From Mycolicibacterium sp. P1-18 (GTDB lineage: Bacteria; Actinomycetota; Actinomycetes; Mycobacteriales; Mycobacteriaceae): 64,000 bases of DNA. Of this stretch, positions 29,965 to 39,069 are shown piece by piece (the first letter of the stretch is position 1; each line of letters opens with the position of its first letter). Position numbers and translations under genes: made by a program. Under the pieces are notes generated by a model. That model did not search any database. It saw nothing but the letters and a program-made list of their open reading frames with translations, and was not told where the DNA came from. The stretch covers positions 186,001 to 250,000 of the forward strand of contig NZ_NPKR01000001.1 of the NCBI RefSeq assembly GCF_008329535.1, in the 5' to 3' direction.

Positions 29965-30242
29965 GATCTTGCCTCGTCCCGACAGAGCGGTAGTGCTGCC
30001 GTCCTCATCATGATCACCACGCCGGGCGAGCGTTGAACTTCTGCACGATCAGTCGGAGGCTCATAGCACGTCCGTCCGCAGACACCGCGCGCGACACCGG
30101 GTCGGGCGGGGGCATCGCCCACGTAAACTGTCGCCAGACATTGCCCGCACCGGCCCGATGCTCTTCGCGCAAGCGCTCATCGCAGGCTGACACCCCACTT
30201 GGTCGACGTGCTCGACGGGCACTCGACCAGAACCGGAGTGCC
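29965..30242. other. Divergent intergenic region before the mrp operon
   Basis: These 278 bases hold no convincing gene. The ORFs reading through it lack family features. A TAAACT near 30127 could be a -10 for the mrp operon, but no good -35 pairs with it. I see no riboswitch. Confidence 0.3.
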
Positions 30243-33116
30243 ATGCTCGCCATTCTCTCCGCCCACGCGGTGGCCGCCCTCGTGGCGCCCGTTCTCGTGC
30301 AGCGTTGGGGACGACGCGCCTTCTACGCCCTGGCGCTGGTGCCGCTGGGCTCGCTGCCCTGGGTCGCGATGAACTGGCCGGGCCGCGGCGAGCAGACGGT
30401 CCACCTGCAGTGGGTGCCGGAACTGTCGATGGACGTCACGTTCCGCTTCGACGCGCTGGCCGCGATCATGAGCGTCCTCGTCCTCGGTGTCGGCGCGCTC
30501 GTCCTCTTCTACTGCGCGGAGTACTTCCACCACCACGACGGTCACACAGAACGCCGACTGCCCAGCTTCGCCGCCGAACTGGTCGCGTTCTCCGGCGCCA
30601 TGTTCGGACTCGTCATCAGCGACAACATGCTGATGCTGTACCTGTTCTGGGAGCTGACGACCGTCTTGTCGTTCCTGTTGGTCGGTCACTACGCCGAACG
30701 TGCCACCAGCCGGCGCGCGGCCACCCAGGCGCTGTTGGTCACCACCGCCGGTGGCCTGGCCATGCTCGTCGGCATCATCGTGCTGGGCGAGCTGGCCGGC
30801 ACCTACCGGCTGTCCGAACTCGTCGCGTCGCCCCCCACCGGACTGGCCGCGAGCGTCGCAATCGTCCTGGTCCTGGTCGGCGCCGTGTCGAAGTCGGCCC
30901 TGGTGCCGTTCCACTTCTGGCTGCCCGGCGCCATGGCCGCGCCCACCCCGGTCAGTGCGTACCTGCACGCCGCCGCGATGGTCAAGGCGGGGGTGTACCT
31001 CGTCGCGCGCCTGACGCCCGGCTTCGCCGACTCCCCCGCCTGGCGGCCGATCGTCGTCACCCTCGGGCTGGCGACGCTGATGCTGGCGGGCTGGCGAGCC
31101 GTGCGGGAGTACGACCTGAAGCTGATCCTCGCGTTCGGCACCGTCAGCCAGCTGGGGTTGATCACCCTGATGGTGGGCATCGGCGGGCGTGACGTGATGC
31201 TCGCCGGCCTGGCGATGCTCTGCGCCCACGCCATGTTCAAGGCGGCCCTGTTCATGGTCGTCGGCATCGTCGACCACGCCACCGGGACGCGCGACATCCG
31301 CCGCCTGGCCTGGCTCGGCGACCGCCACCGACCGCTGCTGATCATCGCCATCCTCGCGACGGCGAGCATGGCCGCGCTGCCCCCGTTCCTGGGTTTCGTC
31401 GCCAAGGAGGCCGACCTCGCGACGCTGGCGGACAGCGCGTCGCTGGGCGCCACCGCGCCGTGGGTGCTCGGCGGCGTGGTGTTCGGATCGGTGTTCACCA
31501 CCATCTACAGCCTGCGCTTCATCTACGGTGCGTTCGCCCGCAAGGGCCGGGCCGAGCCCAGTCAGCGCGTCGTCGAAATGCACCGTCCGCCAGTCACCTT
31601 CCTCATTCCGCCGGCGATCCTGGCGACGGCCGGACTGGTGTTCGGCGTGTGGCCGACGGGCCTGGACCACGTGTTGGCCGACTACGCGGACGACCTGGTC
31701 CCGGAGGCCGACTACCACCTCGCCCTGTGGCACGGCGTCAACGTGCCACTGCTGCTGTCGATCCTGGTGCTCGCCGCCGGCGTCGTGGCGTTCTTCGCCC
31801 GCAACCGGCTGCGGCGCGCCCGGCTGGGATATCTGCCGCTGGGAAACGCCGACCGCATCTACGACTCGGTGATCCGCGGCACCGACGTGTTCGCCGTCCG
31901 GCTGACCGCGCTCACCCAGCGCGGGTCGATACCGGCCACGCAGGCCGTCATCCTCTCCACGCTGGTGCTGCTTCCCACGGCCATGCTGGTGCTCGGCGCA
32001 CGGAACCGACCGGAGTTGAAGCTGTGGGACTCGCCGCTGCAGGCGGTCGTCGGCCTCATCATCCTGGCCGCGGCGGTCAGCGCGACCGTGCTCCGCAACC
32101 GGCTCGCCGCCGTCCTGGTCGTGGGCGTCACGGGATACGGCTGCGGCGTGATCTTCGTCCTCCACGGCGCACCGGACCTCGCCCTCACCCAGTTCCTGGT
32201 GGAGACCCTGACGCTGGTCATCTTCGTCCTCGTGCTCAGGACCCTGCCCGCCGAGGCCGACCAGGCCAACATCACCCGGCACCGGTTGCCCCGGTTGGCG
32301 TTGTCGCTCGCGGTCGGCGCGACCGTCAGCACGCTCGCGGTGTTCGCCATGGCGGCCCGGACCACGCGGCCGATCGCCGACCTGCTTCCCGACGCCGCCT
32401 ACTACCGCGGCCAAGGATCCAACACCGTCAACGTGCTGCTGGTCGACATCCGTGCCTGGGACACCATGGGCGAGATCTCGGTACTGCTGGTGGCGGCCAC
32501 CGGGGTGGCGTCAATGGTGTTCCGCAACAGGCGGTTCGGTTCGGCACCACGGGTTGCCGATGCCGGCCAGCCCGACATCGGTAGCATCCCGGTGCTGCCG
32601 ACCAGCCCTGCCGTCGGCGACATCACCTGGCTGCGCGGCAGCGAGCTCCGCGACCCCCGGTATCGGTCACTTGTGCTCGAGGTGGCGACGCGCATCATCT
32701 TCCCGCTCATCATGGTGCTGTCCTTCTACTTCTTCTTCGCCGGCCACAACACCCCCGGCGGCGGTTTCGCCGGAGGGTTGACCGCGGGCCTGGCGCTGGT
32801 GCTGCGCTATCTGGCCGGCGGTCGATTCGAGCTCGGCGAGGCGCTCCCCGTCGACGCAGGCAAGGTGCTCGGGGTGGGCCTGGCCCTCTCGGCGGGTACC
32901 GCCGTCACGTCGCTGTTCCTGGGCGCACCGGTGTTGTCTTCTGCGGTCTTCGAATTCGACGTCCCCGTGCTCGGCCACGTCAAGCTCGTCACGGCACTGT
33001 TCTTCGACCTTGGGGTGTATCTGATCGTCGTCGGCCTGGTTCTCGACGTCCTGCGTAGCCTCGGAGCGCGCGTCGACGTGGAGATGGCCCAACAGAATCA
33101 GGCGGCCCGCCGATGA
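30243..33116 (+). CDS. mrpA: Na+/H+ antiporter subunit MrpA with fused MrpB domain
   Basis: A 957-residue membrane protein, the largest subunit of the Mrp cation/proton antiporter (sodium and pH homeostasis). Residues 60-420 are the complex-I NuoL-like proton channel domain (LFWELTTVLSFLLVGHY; VSKSALVPFHFWLPGAMAAPTPVSAYLHAA). The next part is the MrpA C-terminal/DUF4040 region. From about residue 805 comes an MnhB domain (FYFFFAGHNTPGGGFAGGLTAG), so MrpB is fused, as in other actinobacteria. GGAG lies 4 bases before the ATG at 30243. It overlaps mrpC by ATGA. Confidence 0.95.
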   Translation: MLAILSAHAVAALVAPVLVQRWGRRAFYALALVPLGSLPWVAMNWPGRGEQTVHLQWVPELSMDVTFRFDALAAIMSVLVLGVGALVLFYCAEYFHHHDGHTERRLPSFAAELVAFSGAMFGLVISDNMLMLYLFWELTTVLSFLLVGHYAERATSRRAATQALLVTTAGGLAMLVGIIVLGELAGTYRLSELVASPPTGLAASVAIVLVLVGAVSKSALVPFHFWLPGAMAAPTPVSAYLHAAAMVKAGVYLVARLTPGFADSPAWRPIVVTLGLATLMLAGWRAVREYDLKLILAFGTVSQLGLITLMVGIGGRDVMLAGLAMLCAHAMFKAALFMVVGIVDHATGTRDIRRLAWLGDRHRPLLIIAILATASMAALPPFLGFVAKEADLATLADSASLGATAPWVLGGVVFGSVFTTIYSLRFIYGAFARKGRAEPSQRVVEMHRPPVTFLIPPAILATAGLVFGVWPTGLDHVLADYADDLVPEADYHLALWHGVNVPLLLSILVLAAGVVAFFARNRLRRARLGYLPLGNADRIYDSVIRGTDVFAVRLTALTQRGSIPATQAVILSTLVLLPTAMLVLGARNRPELKLWDSPLQAVVGLIILAAAVSATVLRNRLAAVLVVGVTGYGCGVIFVLHGAPDLALTQFLVETLTLVIFVLVLRTLPAEADQANITRHRLPRLALSLAVGATVSTLAVFAMAARTTRPIADLLPDAAYYRGQGSNTVNVLLVDIRAWDTMGEISVLLVAATGVASMVFRNRRFGSAPRVADAGQPDIGSIPVLPTSPAVGDITWLRGSELRDPRYRSLVLEVATRIIFPLIMVLSFYFFFAGHNTPGGGFAGGLTAGLALVLRYLAGGRFELGEALPVDAGKVLGVGLALSAGTAVTSLFLGAPVLSSAVFEFDVPVLGHVKLVTALFFDLGVYLIVVGLVLDVLRSLGARVDVEMAQQNQAARR

Positions 33117-33580
33117 CCGCCATCGTGCCGCTGATCCTCATCGGCGGGCTCACCACGGCAGGGGTGTACCTGCTGCTGGAACGCAACCTGACGCGAATGT
33201 TGTTGGGGCTGTTGCTCGTCGGCAACGCCGTGAACATCCTCATCCTGACCGTGGGTGGGCCGGCGGGCAATCCGCCCATCCGCGGCCGCGTCTCCGACGG
33301 TCAGACCGCCACCGCGGATCCGTTGGCGCAGGGCATGATCCTGACCGCCATCGTCATCACGATGGGCATCGCCGCGTTTGTCCTGGCCCTGACGTACCGG
33401 TCGTACCGCCTGTCGCGGGACGAGGACGTCGCCAACGACCCCGAGGACACCAGGGTGTCGGAGCTGTCGGACAAGTCCGCCGTCGCCATCGACGAGGACC
33501 TCGTCACCCACGATCCGCACCGCGACACCGACGCGCCCGACGAACTGGACGCGCTGCCGGGACACGAGGGTTCGCGATGA
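33113..33580 (+). CDS. mrpC: Na+/H+ antiporter subunit MrpC
   Basis: A 155-residue NuoK-like subunit with three membrane helices (IGGLTTAGVYLLLERNL; LLLVGNAVNILILTV; LTAIVITMGIAAFVLALTYR). The small LxGNAVNxxIL motif is diagnostic of MrpC. The last 45 residues form an acidic cytosolic tail (DEDVANDPEDTRVSELSDKS), longer than in Bacillus. It overlaps both neighbours by four bases (ATGA), so stoichiometric synthesis by coupling is likely. Confidence 0.94.
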   Translation: MTAIVPLILIGGLTTAGVYLLLERNLTRMLLGLLLVGNAVNILILTVGGPAGNPPIRGRVSDGQTATADPLAQGMILTAIVITMGIAAFVLALTYRSYRLSRDEDVANDPEDTRVSELSDKSAVAIDEDLVTHDPHRDTDAPDELDALPGHEGSR

Positions 33581-35172
33581 GCCTGTCCGCGATCCTCACC
33601 CCGCTCCCCGTCCTCATCCCCACGCTGGCCGCGGCGGTCACGCTGTTCGCCGGCCGCACGCCACGGCTGCAGCGCACGATCGCGGTGGCGGCGTTGGCCG
33701 CCGTGGTCGCGGTCTGCGCGGTGCTGGTTCACCTGGCCGACCGCGACGGCACCATCGCGGTGCACGTCGGCGGCTGGGGTCAATCCGTACCGGGGATGGG
33801 GCCGCTGGGCATCACCCTGGTGGTGGACCGGCTGTCGGCGATGATGCTGCTGGTGTCGTCGATCGTGCTGCTGGCCGTCGTCTTCTACGCCATCGGTCAG
33901 GGCATCCGCGACGGCGACGAGCGGCAACCGGTGTCGATCTTCCTGCCGACCTACCTGGTGCTGTCGGCGGGCGTGTGCACCGCGTTCCTCGCAGGTGACC
34001 TGTTCAACCTGTTCGTCGGCTTCGAGGTGCTGTTGTCGGCAAGCTTCGTGCTGCTGACCATCGGTGCCAGCACCGACCGGGTGAGGGCCGGCATCGCATA
34101 CGTCATGGTGTCGATGGTGTCGTCACTGATCTTCCTGATCGGCCTCGCCATGATCTACGCGGCGACCGGCACCCTGAACATGGCCGAGCTGTCGGTGCGG
34201 CTGGAGGACGTTCCGTCCGGCACCCGCGCCGCGATGTTCGCGGTGATGATGGTGGCGTTCGGCATCAAGGCCGCGGTGTTCCCGTTGTCGACGTGGCTGC
34301 CCGACTCCTACCCGACCGCACCCGCACCAGTTACCGCCGTCTTCGCGGGCTTGCTGACGAAGGTCGGCGTCTACGCGATCATCCGGGCGCACTCGCTGCT
34401 GTTCCCCGGTGGCGCGCTCGACAACGTGCTGATGGTCGCGGCGCTGGTGACGATGCTGGTCGGCATCTTCGGCGCGATCGCCCAGAGCGACATCAAGCGC
34501 CTGCTATCGTTCACGCTGGTCAGCCACATCGGCTACATGGTCTTCGGCATCGCGCTGGGCAGTGAGCTCGGCATGTCCGGCGCCATCTACTACGTCGCCC
34601 ACCACATCGTGGTGCAGACGACGCTGTTCCTGGTCGTCGGCCTGATCGAGCGCCAGGCGGGGGCGTCGACGCTGCAGCGTCTCGGCGGGCTGGCCGGCGC
34701 CAGTCCCCTGCTGGCCCTGGTCTTCTTCATCCCTGCGCTCAACCTCGGCGGCATCCCGCCGTTCTCCGGCTTCATCGGCAAGGTCGCGCTGCTCGAGGCC
34801 GGCACGCAGGACGCCTCGGTGCTCGCGTGGATCCTGGTGGGCAGCAGCGTCGTGACGAGCTTGCTGACGCTGTACGTGATGGCCCGGGTGTGGACCAAGG
34901 CGTTCTGGCGGGCCCGCGCCGACGCCCCGGAGGGCAACCTCGCCGACGTGTCGCCGTCGTCGCTGATCGACGATTCCGCGGAGGACATCGACCACGCCGA
35001 TCGCGACGACGTCGGGCGCATGCCGGTCGGCATGCTGGTGCCGACCGCGGCGCTGATCGCCGTGGGTCTGGCGCTGACGGTGTTCGCCGGACCCATCTTC
35101 GCCTTCAGCGAGCGGGCCGCGGCCGAGGTCGTGGACCGCGGCCAGTACGTGTCGGCGGTGTTGACGCCATGA
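33577..35172 (+). CDS. mrpD: Na+/H+ antiporter subunit MrpD
   Basis: A 531-residue NuoM/NuoN-like subunit with about 14 membrane helices. FLAGDLFNLFVGFEVLLSASF carries the key intramembrane Glu, and FGIKAAVFPLSTWLPDSYPTAPAPVTAVFAGLLTK (split here over helices 7-8) carries the Lys of the proton path. A hydrophilic loop near 455-475 (SPSSLIDDSAEDIDHADRDD) is acidic. It is paired with MrpA in the proton channel. It overlaps mrpC and mrpE by ATGA. Confidence 0.95.
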   Translation: MSLSAILTPLPVLIPTLAAAVTLFAGRTPRLQRTIAVAALAAVVAVCAVLVHLADRDGTIAVHVGGWGQSVPGMGPLGITLVVDRLSAMMLLVSSIVLLAVVFYAIGQGIRDGDERQPVSIFLPTYLVLSAGVCTAFLAGDLFNLFVGFEVLLSASFVLLTIGASTDRVRAGIAYVMVSMVSSLIFLIGLAMIYAATGTLNMAELSVRLEDVPSGTRAAMFAVMMVAFGIKAAVFPLSTWLPDSYPTAPAPVTAVFAGLLTKVGVYAIIRAHSLLFPGGALDNVLMVAALVTMLVGIFGAIAQSDIKRLLSFTLVSHIGYMVFGIALGSELGMSGAIYYVAHHIVVQTTLFLVVGLIERQAGASTLQRLGGLAGASPLLALVFFIPALNLGGIPPFSGFIGKVALLEAGTQDASVLAWILVGSSVVTSLLTLYVMARVWTKAFWRARADAPEGNLADVSPSSLIDDSAEDIDHADRDDVGRMPVGMLVPTAALIAVGLALTVFAGPIFAFSERAAAEVVDRGQYVSAVLTP

Positions 35173-35714
35173 TGACGAGAACCGTTCTGCTGCGGGTGTG
35201 GGTCGTGTGCTGGCTGACACTGGTGTGGATCCTGTTGTGGGGCAACGTCTCAGCGGCCAACGTGCTGGGCGGCGTCGTCGTCGCGCTGGTCATCACGCTG
35301 CTGTTGCCGCTGCCGCCGGTGCCCGTCGAGGGCAAGCTGCATCCGCTGTCCCTGGTGCGCTTGATCGTCCTGATCGCCTACTACCTGGTGTTGTCGTCGG
35401 TTCAGGTGGCGTGGCTCGCGATCAAGCCGGGCCCACCACCGCGCAGCGCCGTGCTGCGCGCCCACGTGGCGATCAAGTCCGACCTGGTGCTGGCGATGAC
35501 GGTCAGCGCGCTGAACCTGATCCCCGGTGGCATCGTGCTCGAGATCGACCAGACGCGACGGATGATCTACGTACACGTCATCGACGCCGGCACCGAGAAG
35601 GCGGTCGAGCGCTTCTACCGTCAGGTCGCCGACATCGAGCGCTTGATGATCGCGGCGTTCGAGAAGGACGCCGACTGGCGCGCGAGCGCGGAGAGGGAGG
35701 ATCCCGCCTCGTGA
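35169..35714 (+). CDS. mrpE: Na+/H+ antiporter subunit MrpE
   Basis: A 181-residue subunit with two or three N-terminal membrane helices (VWVVCWLTLVWILLW; VVVALVITLLLPLPPVP; LIVLIAYYLVLSSVQVAWLAI) and a cytosolic domain containing SDLVLAMTVSALNLIPGGIVLEID, the MNHE signature. The first of two consecutive ATGs overlaps the mrpD stop. The C-terminus (DADWRASAEREDPAS) is hydrophilic. MrpE is needed for full complex activity in characterised systems. Confidence 0.93.
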   Translation: MMTRTVLLRVWVVCWLTLVWILLWGNVSAANVLGGVVVALVITLLLPLPPVPVEGKLHPLSLVRLIVLIAYYLVLSSVQVAWLAIKPGPPPRSAVLRAHVAIKSDLVLAMTVSALNLIPGGIVLEIDQTRRMIYVHVIDAGTEKAVERFYRQVADIERLMIAAFEKDADWRASAEREDPAS

Positions 35715-35992
35715 ACACCGTGTGGATCATCTCGGCGGTGATGCTGATCGCCGCCATCGCCATCACCATGTTCCGGCTGCTCGCCGGCCCGGGAACGCTG
35801 GACCGCCTGGTCGCGCTGGACACGTTCGTCGCGGTCACCATGTGCTCCATCGGGACGTGGGCGGCCTACAGCCTGGACACGACGGTGACCTACAGCCTGA
35901 CGGCGCTGGCGCTGATCAGCTTCGTGGGCTCGGTCAGCGTCGCGCGCTTCCGCGTCCGAGACACCGACCGGGCGGACGGGGAACCGCAGTGA
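35711..35992 (+). CDS. mrpF: Na+/H+ antiporter subunit MrpF
   Basis: A 93-residue, three-helix subunit. RLLAGPGTLDRLVALDTF is the MrpF/PhaF signature, with the conserved Asp in the first loop. The start is a GTG that overlaps the mrpE stop (GTGA). It is typical in length for the family. Confidence 0.92.
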   Translation: MNTVWIISAVMLIAAIAITMFRLLAGPGTLDRLVALDTFVAVTMCSIGTWAAYSLDTTVTYSLTALALISFVGSVSVARFRVRDTDRADGEPQ

Positions 35993-36327
35993 GCGGCATC
36001 CTCGACGTTCTCGCGGGCATCCTCGTGCTGGCCGGTTCCACGCTGGCCCTGACCGCGGCGATCGGCGTGGTGCGGTTCCCCGACACCCTGTCGCGGATGC
36101 ACGCCGCCACCAAGCCGCAGGTGCTCGGACTGCTGCTGGTGCTCGTGGGTGCGGCGCTGCGCCTGCGCGGCCATCCGGACGTCGGCATGCTGATCCTGGC
36201 CGGCCTCTTCACCCTGATCACCGCGCCGGTGGTGGCCAACCGGGTGGGCCAACTCGCCTACCGGGAGCAGAGTTTCCGCGACGACCTGTTGACCAAGGAC
36301 GACATGGCGGACCGCACCGACGACTGA
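35989..36327 (+). CDS. mrpG: Na+/H+ antiporter subunit MrpG
   Basis: A 112-residue, three-helix subunit closing the operon. GVVRFPDTLSRMHAATKPQVLGL is the diagnostic MnhG/PhaG motif. The GTG start overlaps mrpF by four bases, and the short hydrophilic tail is LTKDDMADRTDD. With this gene the operon has every Mrp function (A fused to B, C, D, E, F, G). Confidence 0.93.
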   Translation: MSGILDVLAGILVLAGSTLALTAAIGVVRFPDTLSRMHAATKPQVLGLLLVLVGAALRLRGHPDVGMLILAGLFTLITAPVVANRVGQLAYREQSFRDDLLTKDDMADRTDD

Positions 36328-36341
36328 CTACTTGTCGGTGG

Positions 36342-36357
36342 TCGAATGTATGTTCGA
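36342..36357. promoter_or_regulatory. Mycobacterial SOS box (LexA site)
   Basis: TCGAAT-GTAT-GTTCGA matches the mycobacterial/Gram-positive LexA consensus TCGAAC-N4-GTTCGA with a single mismatch. It lies 3 bases before the preferred start of the 13E12 gene, and 13E12 genes are known LexA targets in M. tuberculosis. Confidence 0.8.
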
Positions 36358-36360
36358 AGT

Positions 36361-37797
36361 ATGTCCGGGGAGGCAGTTCGAGAGGCGTTGGCGGCGCTGC
36401 GCGAGGCGCATGCCGCGCTGGCGGCCTGCGACGTCGACCTGCTCACTCGCCAGGAACTCCTGGAGGCCCTCGACGACGTCGAGACGCTGACCTGCCAACT
36501 GCCCGCCCAATCGCAGCGACTGCTGGCCCGGCTTCAACTGGAGACGACGGCGAAGGAACTCGGCGCCAAGTCCTGGCGGGACGTGCTGACGATCCGCTGG
36601 CGCATCTCGAGCGCGGAGGCCGGCCGTCGACTGACCGACGCCGCACTGCTGGCACCGCGCGGCGCACTGACGGGTGAACCGCTCGAGCCGGTGCTGCCGG
36701 CGACCGCGAAGGGTCAGGCACTGGGACTTCTGAACGGCGAGCACGTCGAGGTCATCCGTAGGGCGATGGCGCGCATACCCGGCTTCGTCGACCCGCTCAC
36801 CCGCGGACAGATCGAAGTGGACCTGGTCCGGACGGCGGCGAAGGTCGGCCCCAAGGCGTTGAAGGATTCCGCCGATCTGACGTTGTTCCTGCTCGATCAG
36901 GACGGTCCCCCACCCGACGACACGGAGCGCGACCGCAAGCGCGGGATTTCGAAGGGCAAGCAACGCCACGACGCGATGACGCCGATCACCGGGGAGCTGA
37001 CGCCGGAGGCGTGGTCGGTCTGGGAGGCGATCTTCGCCAAGTACGCCGCGCCCGGGATGTGCAATCCCGCCGACGACGAACCCTGCACCTCCGGGACGCC
37101 GTCGCAGGAACAGATCGACGGCGACCACCGCAGCCTCGCTCAGCGCCAGCACGACGCGATACTCGCCGTCGGCCGCATCGCCTTGATGAGCGGACGGCTC
37201 GGTCAGCTCAACGGGCTACCCGTGTCGGTGATCATCCGAACGACGTTGCAGGATCTGGAGTCCCGCGCGGGGGTGGGCGTGACGGGCGGCGGAACCATCG
37301 TGCCGATCCACGACGTCGTCCGGCTCGCCGGGCACGCCAACCACTATCTGGCGGTGTTCGACCGCGCCACCGGATCGGCGCTGGATCTGTTCCGGACCCG
37401 GCGGGTGGCGTCGGCGGCTCAGCGAATCATGCTGATCGCCCGCGACGGCGGCTGCACAAAGCCGTGCTGCACCGTCGGAGCGTACGGCTCGCAGATCCAT
37501 CACGCCCGGCGCGACTGGGCGGCCGGCGGCCTCACCAACGTCGACGATCTCGCTCTCGCGTGCGGGCCCGACAATCGCCTGGTCGGCGCCGAGGGCGGCT
37601 GGACCACCACCGTCAATTCCAACGGCGACGTCGAGTGGATACCGCCACCGGAACTGGACACCGGTCAGTTGCGGATCAACCACCACCACCGTCCCGAACG
37701 TCTGCTGCATCCAGCAGACGACGCAGAAGCGCTGTGGCACGACGACGAGCCCGACGAACCGGGCGGACCGGCGCCCCCCGTCGATCAGGTCGCGTAG
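36361..37797 (+). CDS. 13E12-family DUF222/HNH endonuclease-like protein
   Basis: A 478-residue protein of the mycobacterial 13E12 repeat family. Residues 5-330 are the helical DUF222 region (LTRQELLEALDDVETLTCQLPAQSQRLLARL split over two helices). The C-terminal HNH-like nuclease has CTKPCC and QIHHARRDWAAGGLTNVDDLALACGPDNRLV (ligands spread over this stretch). I chose the ATG at 36361, since the upstream ATG at 36346 lies inside the SOS box. Such genes are multicopy, often flank mobile elements and are DNA-damage-induced. No repeat ends are seen here. Confidence 0.85.
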   Translation: MSGEAVREALAALREAHAALAACDVDLLTRQELLEALDDVETLTCQLPAQSQRLLARLQLETTAKELGAKSWRDVLTIRWRISSAEAGRRLTDAALLAPRGALTGEPLEPVLPATAKGQALGLLNGEHVEVIRRAMARIPGFVDPLTRGQIEVDLVRTAAKVGPKALKDSADLTLFLLDQDGPPPDDTERDRKRGISKGKQRHDAMTPITGELTPEAWSVWEAIFAKYAAPGMCNPADDEPCTSGTPSQEQIDGDHRSLAQRQHDAILAVGRIALMSGRLGQLNGLPVSVIIRTTLQDLESRAGVGVTGGGTIVPIHDVVRLAGHANHYLAVFDRATGSALDLFRTRRVASAAQRIMLIARDGGCTKPCCTVGAYGSQIHHARRDWAAGGLTNVDDLALACGPDNRLVGAEGGWTTTVNSNGDVEWIPPPELDTGQLRINHHHRPERLLHPADDAEALWHDDEPDEPGGPAPPVDQVA

Positions 37798-37810
37798 TGC
37801 CCGCCCAACG

Positions 37811-38539
37811 TCAGACGACCGCTGGCGAACGACCTCGCAGGATCCCCTCGATCTGATCCAGGAGTTCGTTCGGGTCGTCACCGGTGGCGTCCTTCCACGC
37901 GACGAGTGCGTCGAGGAGGTTCTTCGGCTGCACGGACAGCTGCAGACCGAGCAACACGGTTCTGGTGTCGGTGCCCGAATCCGATGTCGCGTAGACGATC
38001 TCGACTTGCAGGGACTCACCGCTGACGCCATTGGGGACGACCTTGGGCGCGATGGACCGGACGCGGTGGCGCGGAACCTCGGTCAGGACGTCCTTGGGCG
38101 CGGCCGTGCGAATCGTCAGCGCCGCCGCGGAGAAGCGGAGGATGCACCGACGCCACATGCGGACCGCAGCGTAGGTGAACAGCGGCGTGAAGAGGATGAG
38201 CATTGGGCCGACGAACTTGAGCCACATCGGGTTGCCGGGCGCGAACGCAGCCGCCGTGCCGGCGATGCCCACGATCGGAAGCACCAGGTTCAAGACCATC
38301 GCATTGCCCTCGGACCAGGGTATGTAGCGGCACACGATGTCGTCAGCAGTCCGGGTCACGCCCGGACGCAAGATTCGCCGCTTGCCGAGTACGAGGACGA
38401 ACACGACGCAGAACCCGATGAGCGACCAGTACCACTGCAGACCGGAGGCGGTGGCCGCCAACAGCACGAGCAGGAGGATGGCGGCAGCGACATAGCGCAC
38501 CGTCCGTCGCCAACGCGCTTCTCGTCCGCTACCCGGCAT
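37811..38539 (-). CDS. Membrane protein of the ESX-type effector cluster, unknown
   Basis: A 242-residue protein I do not recognise. It has four membrane helices in two pairs (VAAAILLLVLLAATASGL and YWSLIGFCVVFVLVLG; then AMVLNLVLPIVGIAGTAAAF and FVGPMLILFTPLFTYAAV) and a C-terminal cytosolic domain of about 110 residues. That domain (RFSAAALTIRT...VPRHRVRSIAPK) faintly resembles a bacterial PH fold. Its ATG overlaps the upstream gene by 11 bases, so it belongs to the same operon as the effector. It could be an immunity or export partner; that is inference. Confidence 0.65.
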   Translation of the reverse strand: MPGSGREARWRRTVRYVAAAILLLVLLAATASGLQWYWSLIGFCVVFVLVLGKRRILRPGVTRTADDIVCRYIPWSEGNAMVLNLVLPIVGIAGTAAAFAPGNPMWLKFVGPMLILFTPLFTYAAVRMWRRCILRFSAAALTIRTAAPKDVLTEVPRHRVRSIAPKVVPNGVSGESLQVEIVYATSDSGTDTRTVLLGLQLSVQPKNLLDALVAWKDATGDDPNELLDQIEGILRGRSPAVV

Positions 38540-39059
38540 CTGCGACCCCCCGGTAATCTGCGGCGGCCGCCGCCCGGACCGTCAGCCAGACGCCGTCCCG
38601 GTCTACGGGTGAATCGCGAAGCGCCATCACCGTGAGTTGCGCGATGAGTGTCTCCTGTTCGGTCGGGACGATTCGGGTCGTGGACAGGCCGTCAATGGTG
38701 CCGCGTTCACCGGCGATCTCCATGACGAGCGATCCCACGACACCGGGACCCTCGGTCGCCGCCACCAGTGCCTGCTGCACTGCACGACATCCTGGCACTC
38801 CGAGCACCTGCTGGTCGACCAACATCCCGAACAACTCAGCCGGACGAAGAACGGCCTCAACACGGTGCATCGTCAGCACCGCATTGGCGCAGAACTCGTC
38901 GGCGAACGGGTCGGTGCGACAAATCCACACTCGGATTCCAGTGGCGGAGTTCCACGCTTCCCAGCCAGATCGTGCTCCTACGTCGACCACGAGTCCTGGA
39001 AATACGTCCACCGGACGTACGACGACGGCGGACTCCTGCAAGTACTGGTCGAAACGCAA
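38529..39059 (-). CDS. Uncharacterised soluble protein after the ESX-type effector
   Basis: About 176 residues with no recognised domain. The N-terminal half is beta-rich (ESAVVVRPVDVFPGLVVDVGARSGWEAWN, ATGIRVWIC). The C-terminal half has helices (FGMLVDQQVLGVPGCRAVQQALVAATEG) and a closing strand region. The start is uncertain: a TTG at 39059 sits behind GAGGA just after the effector stop, while an ATG at 39110 would overlap the effector by 41 bases. Sitting directly between an effector-like gene and a membrane gene, it is a candidate chaperone or immunity protein. Confidence 0.6.
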   Translation of the reverse strand: MRFDQYLQESAVVVRPVDVFPGLVVDVGARSGWEAWNSATGIRVWICRTDPFADEFCANAVLTMHRVEAVLRPAELFGMLVDQQVLGVPGCRAVQQALVAATEGPGVVGSLVMEIAGERGTIDGLSTTRIVPTEQETLIAQLTVMALRDSPVDRDGVWLTVRAAAAADYRGVADAG

Positions 39060-39069
39060 CGTCCTCGCC

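Noticed and set aside
30014..30253. 79-residue ORF in the gap before mrpA
   Set aside because: Arg/Ser/Ala-rich, no ribosome-binding site, overlaps the mrpA start and resembles nothing known.
30177..32414. 745-residue ORF antisense to mrpA
   Set aside because: Gln/His/Asp/Arg-rich translation typical of a reverse-strand shadow of a membrane protein gene.
36346..36360. Upstream ATG (MYVRS) as the start of the 13E12 gene
   Set aside because: It lies inside the LexA box, so a transcript regulated at that box is unlikely to include it.
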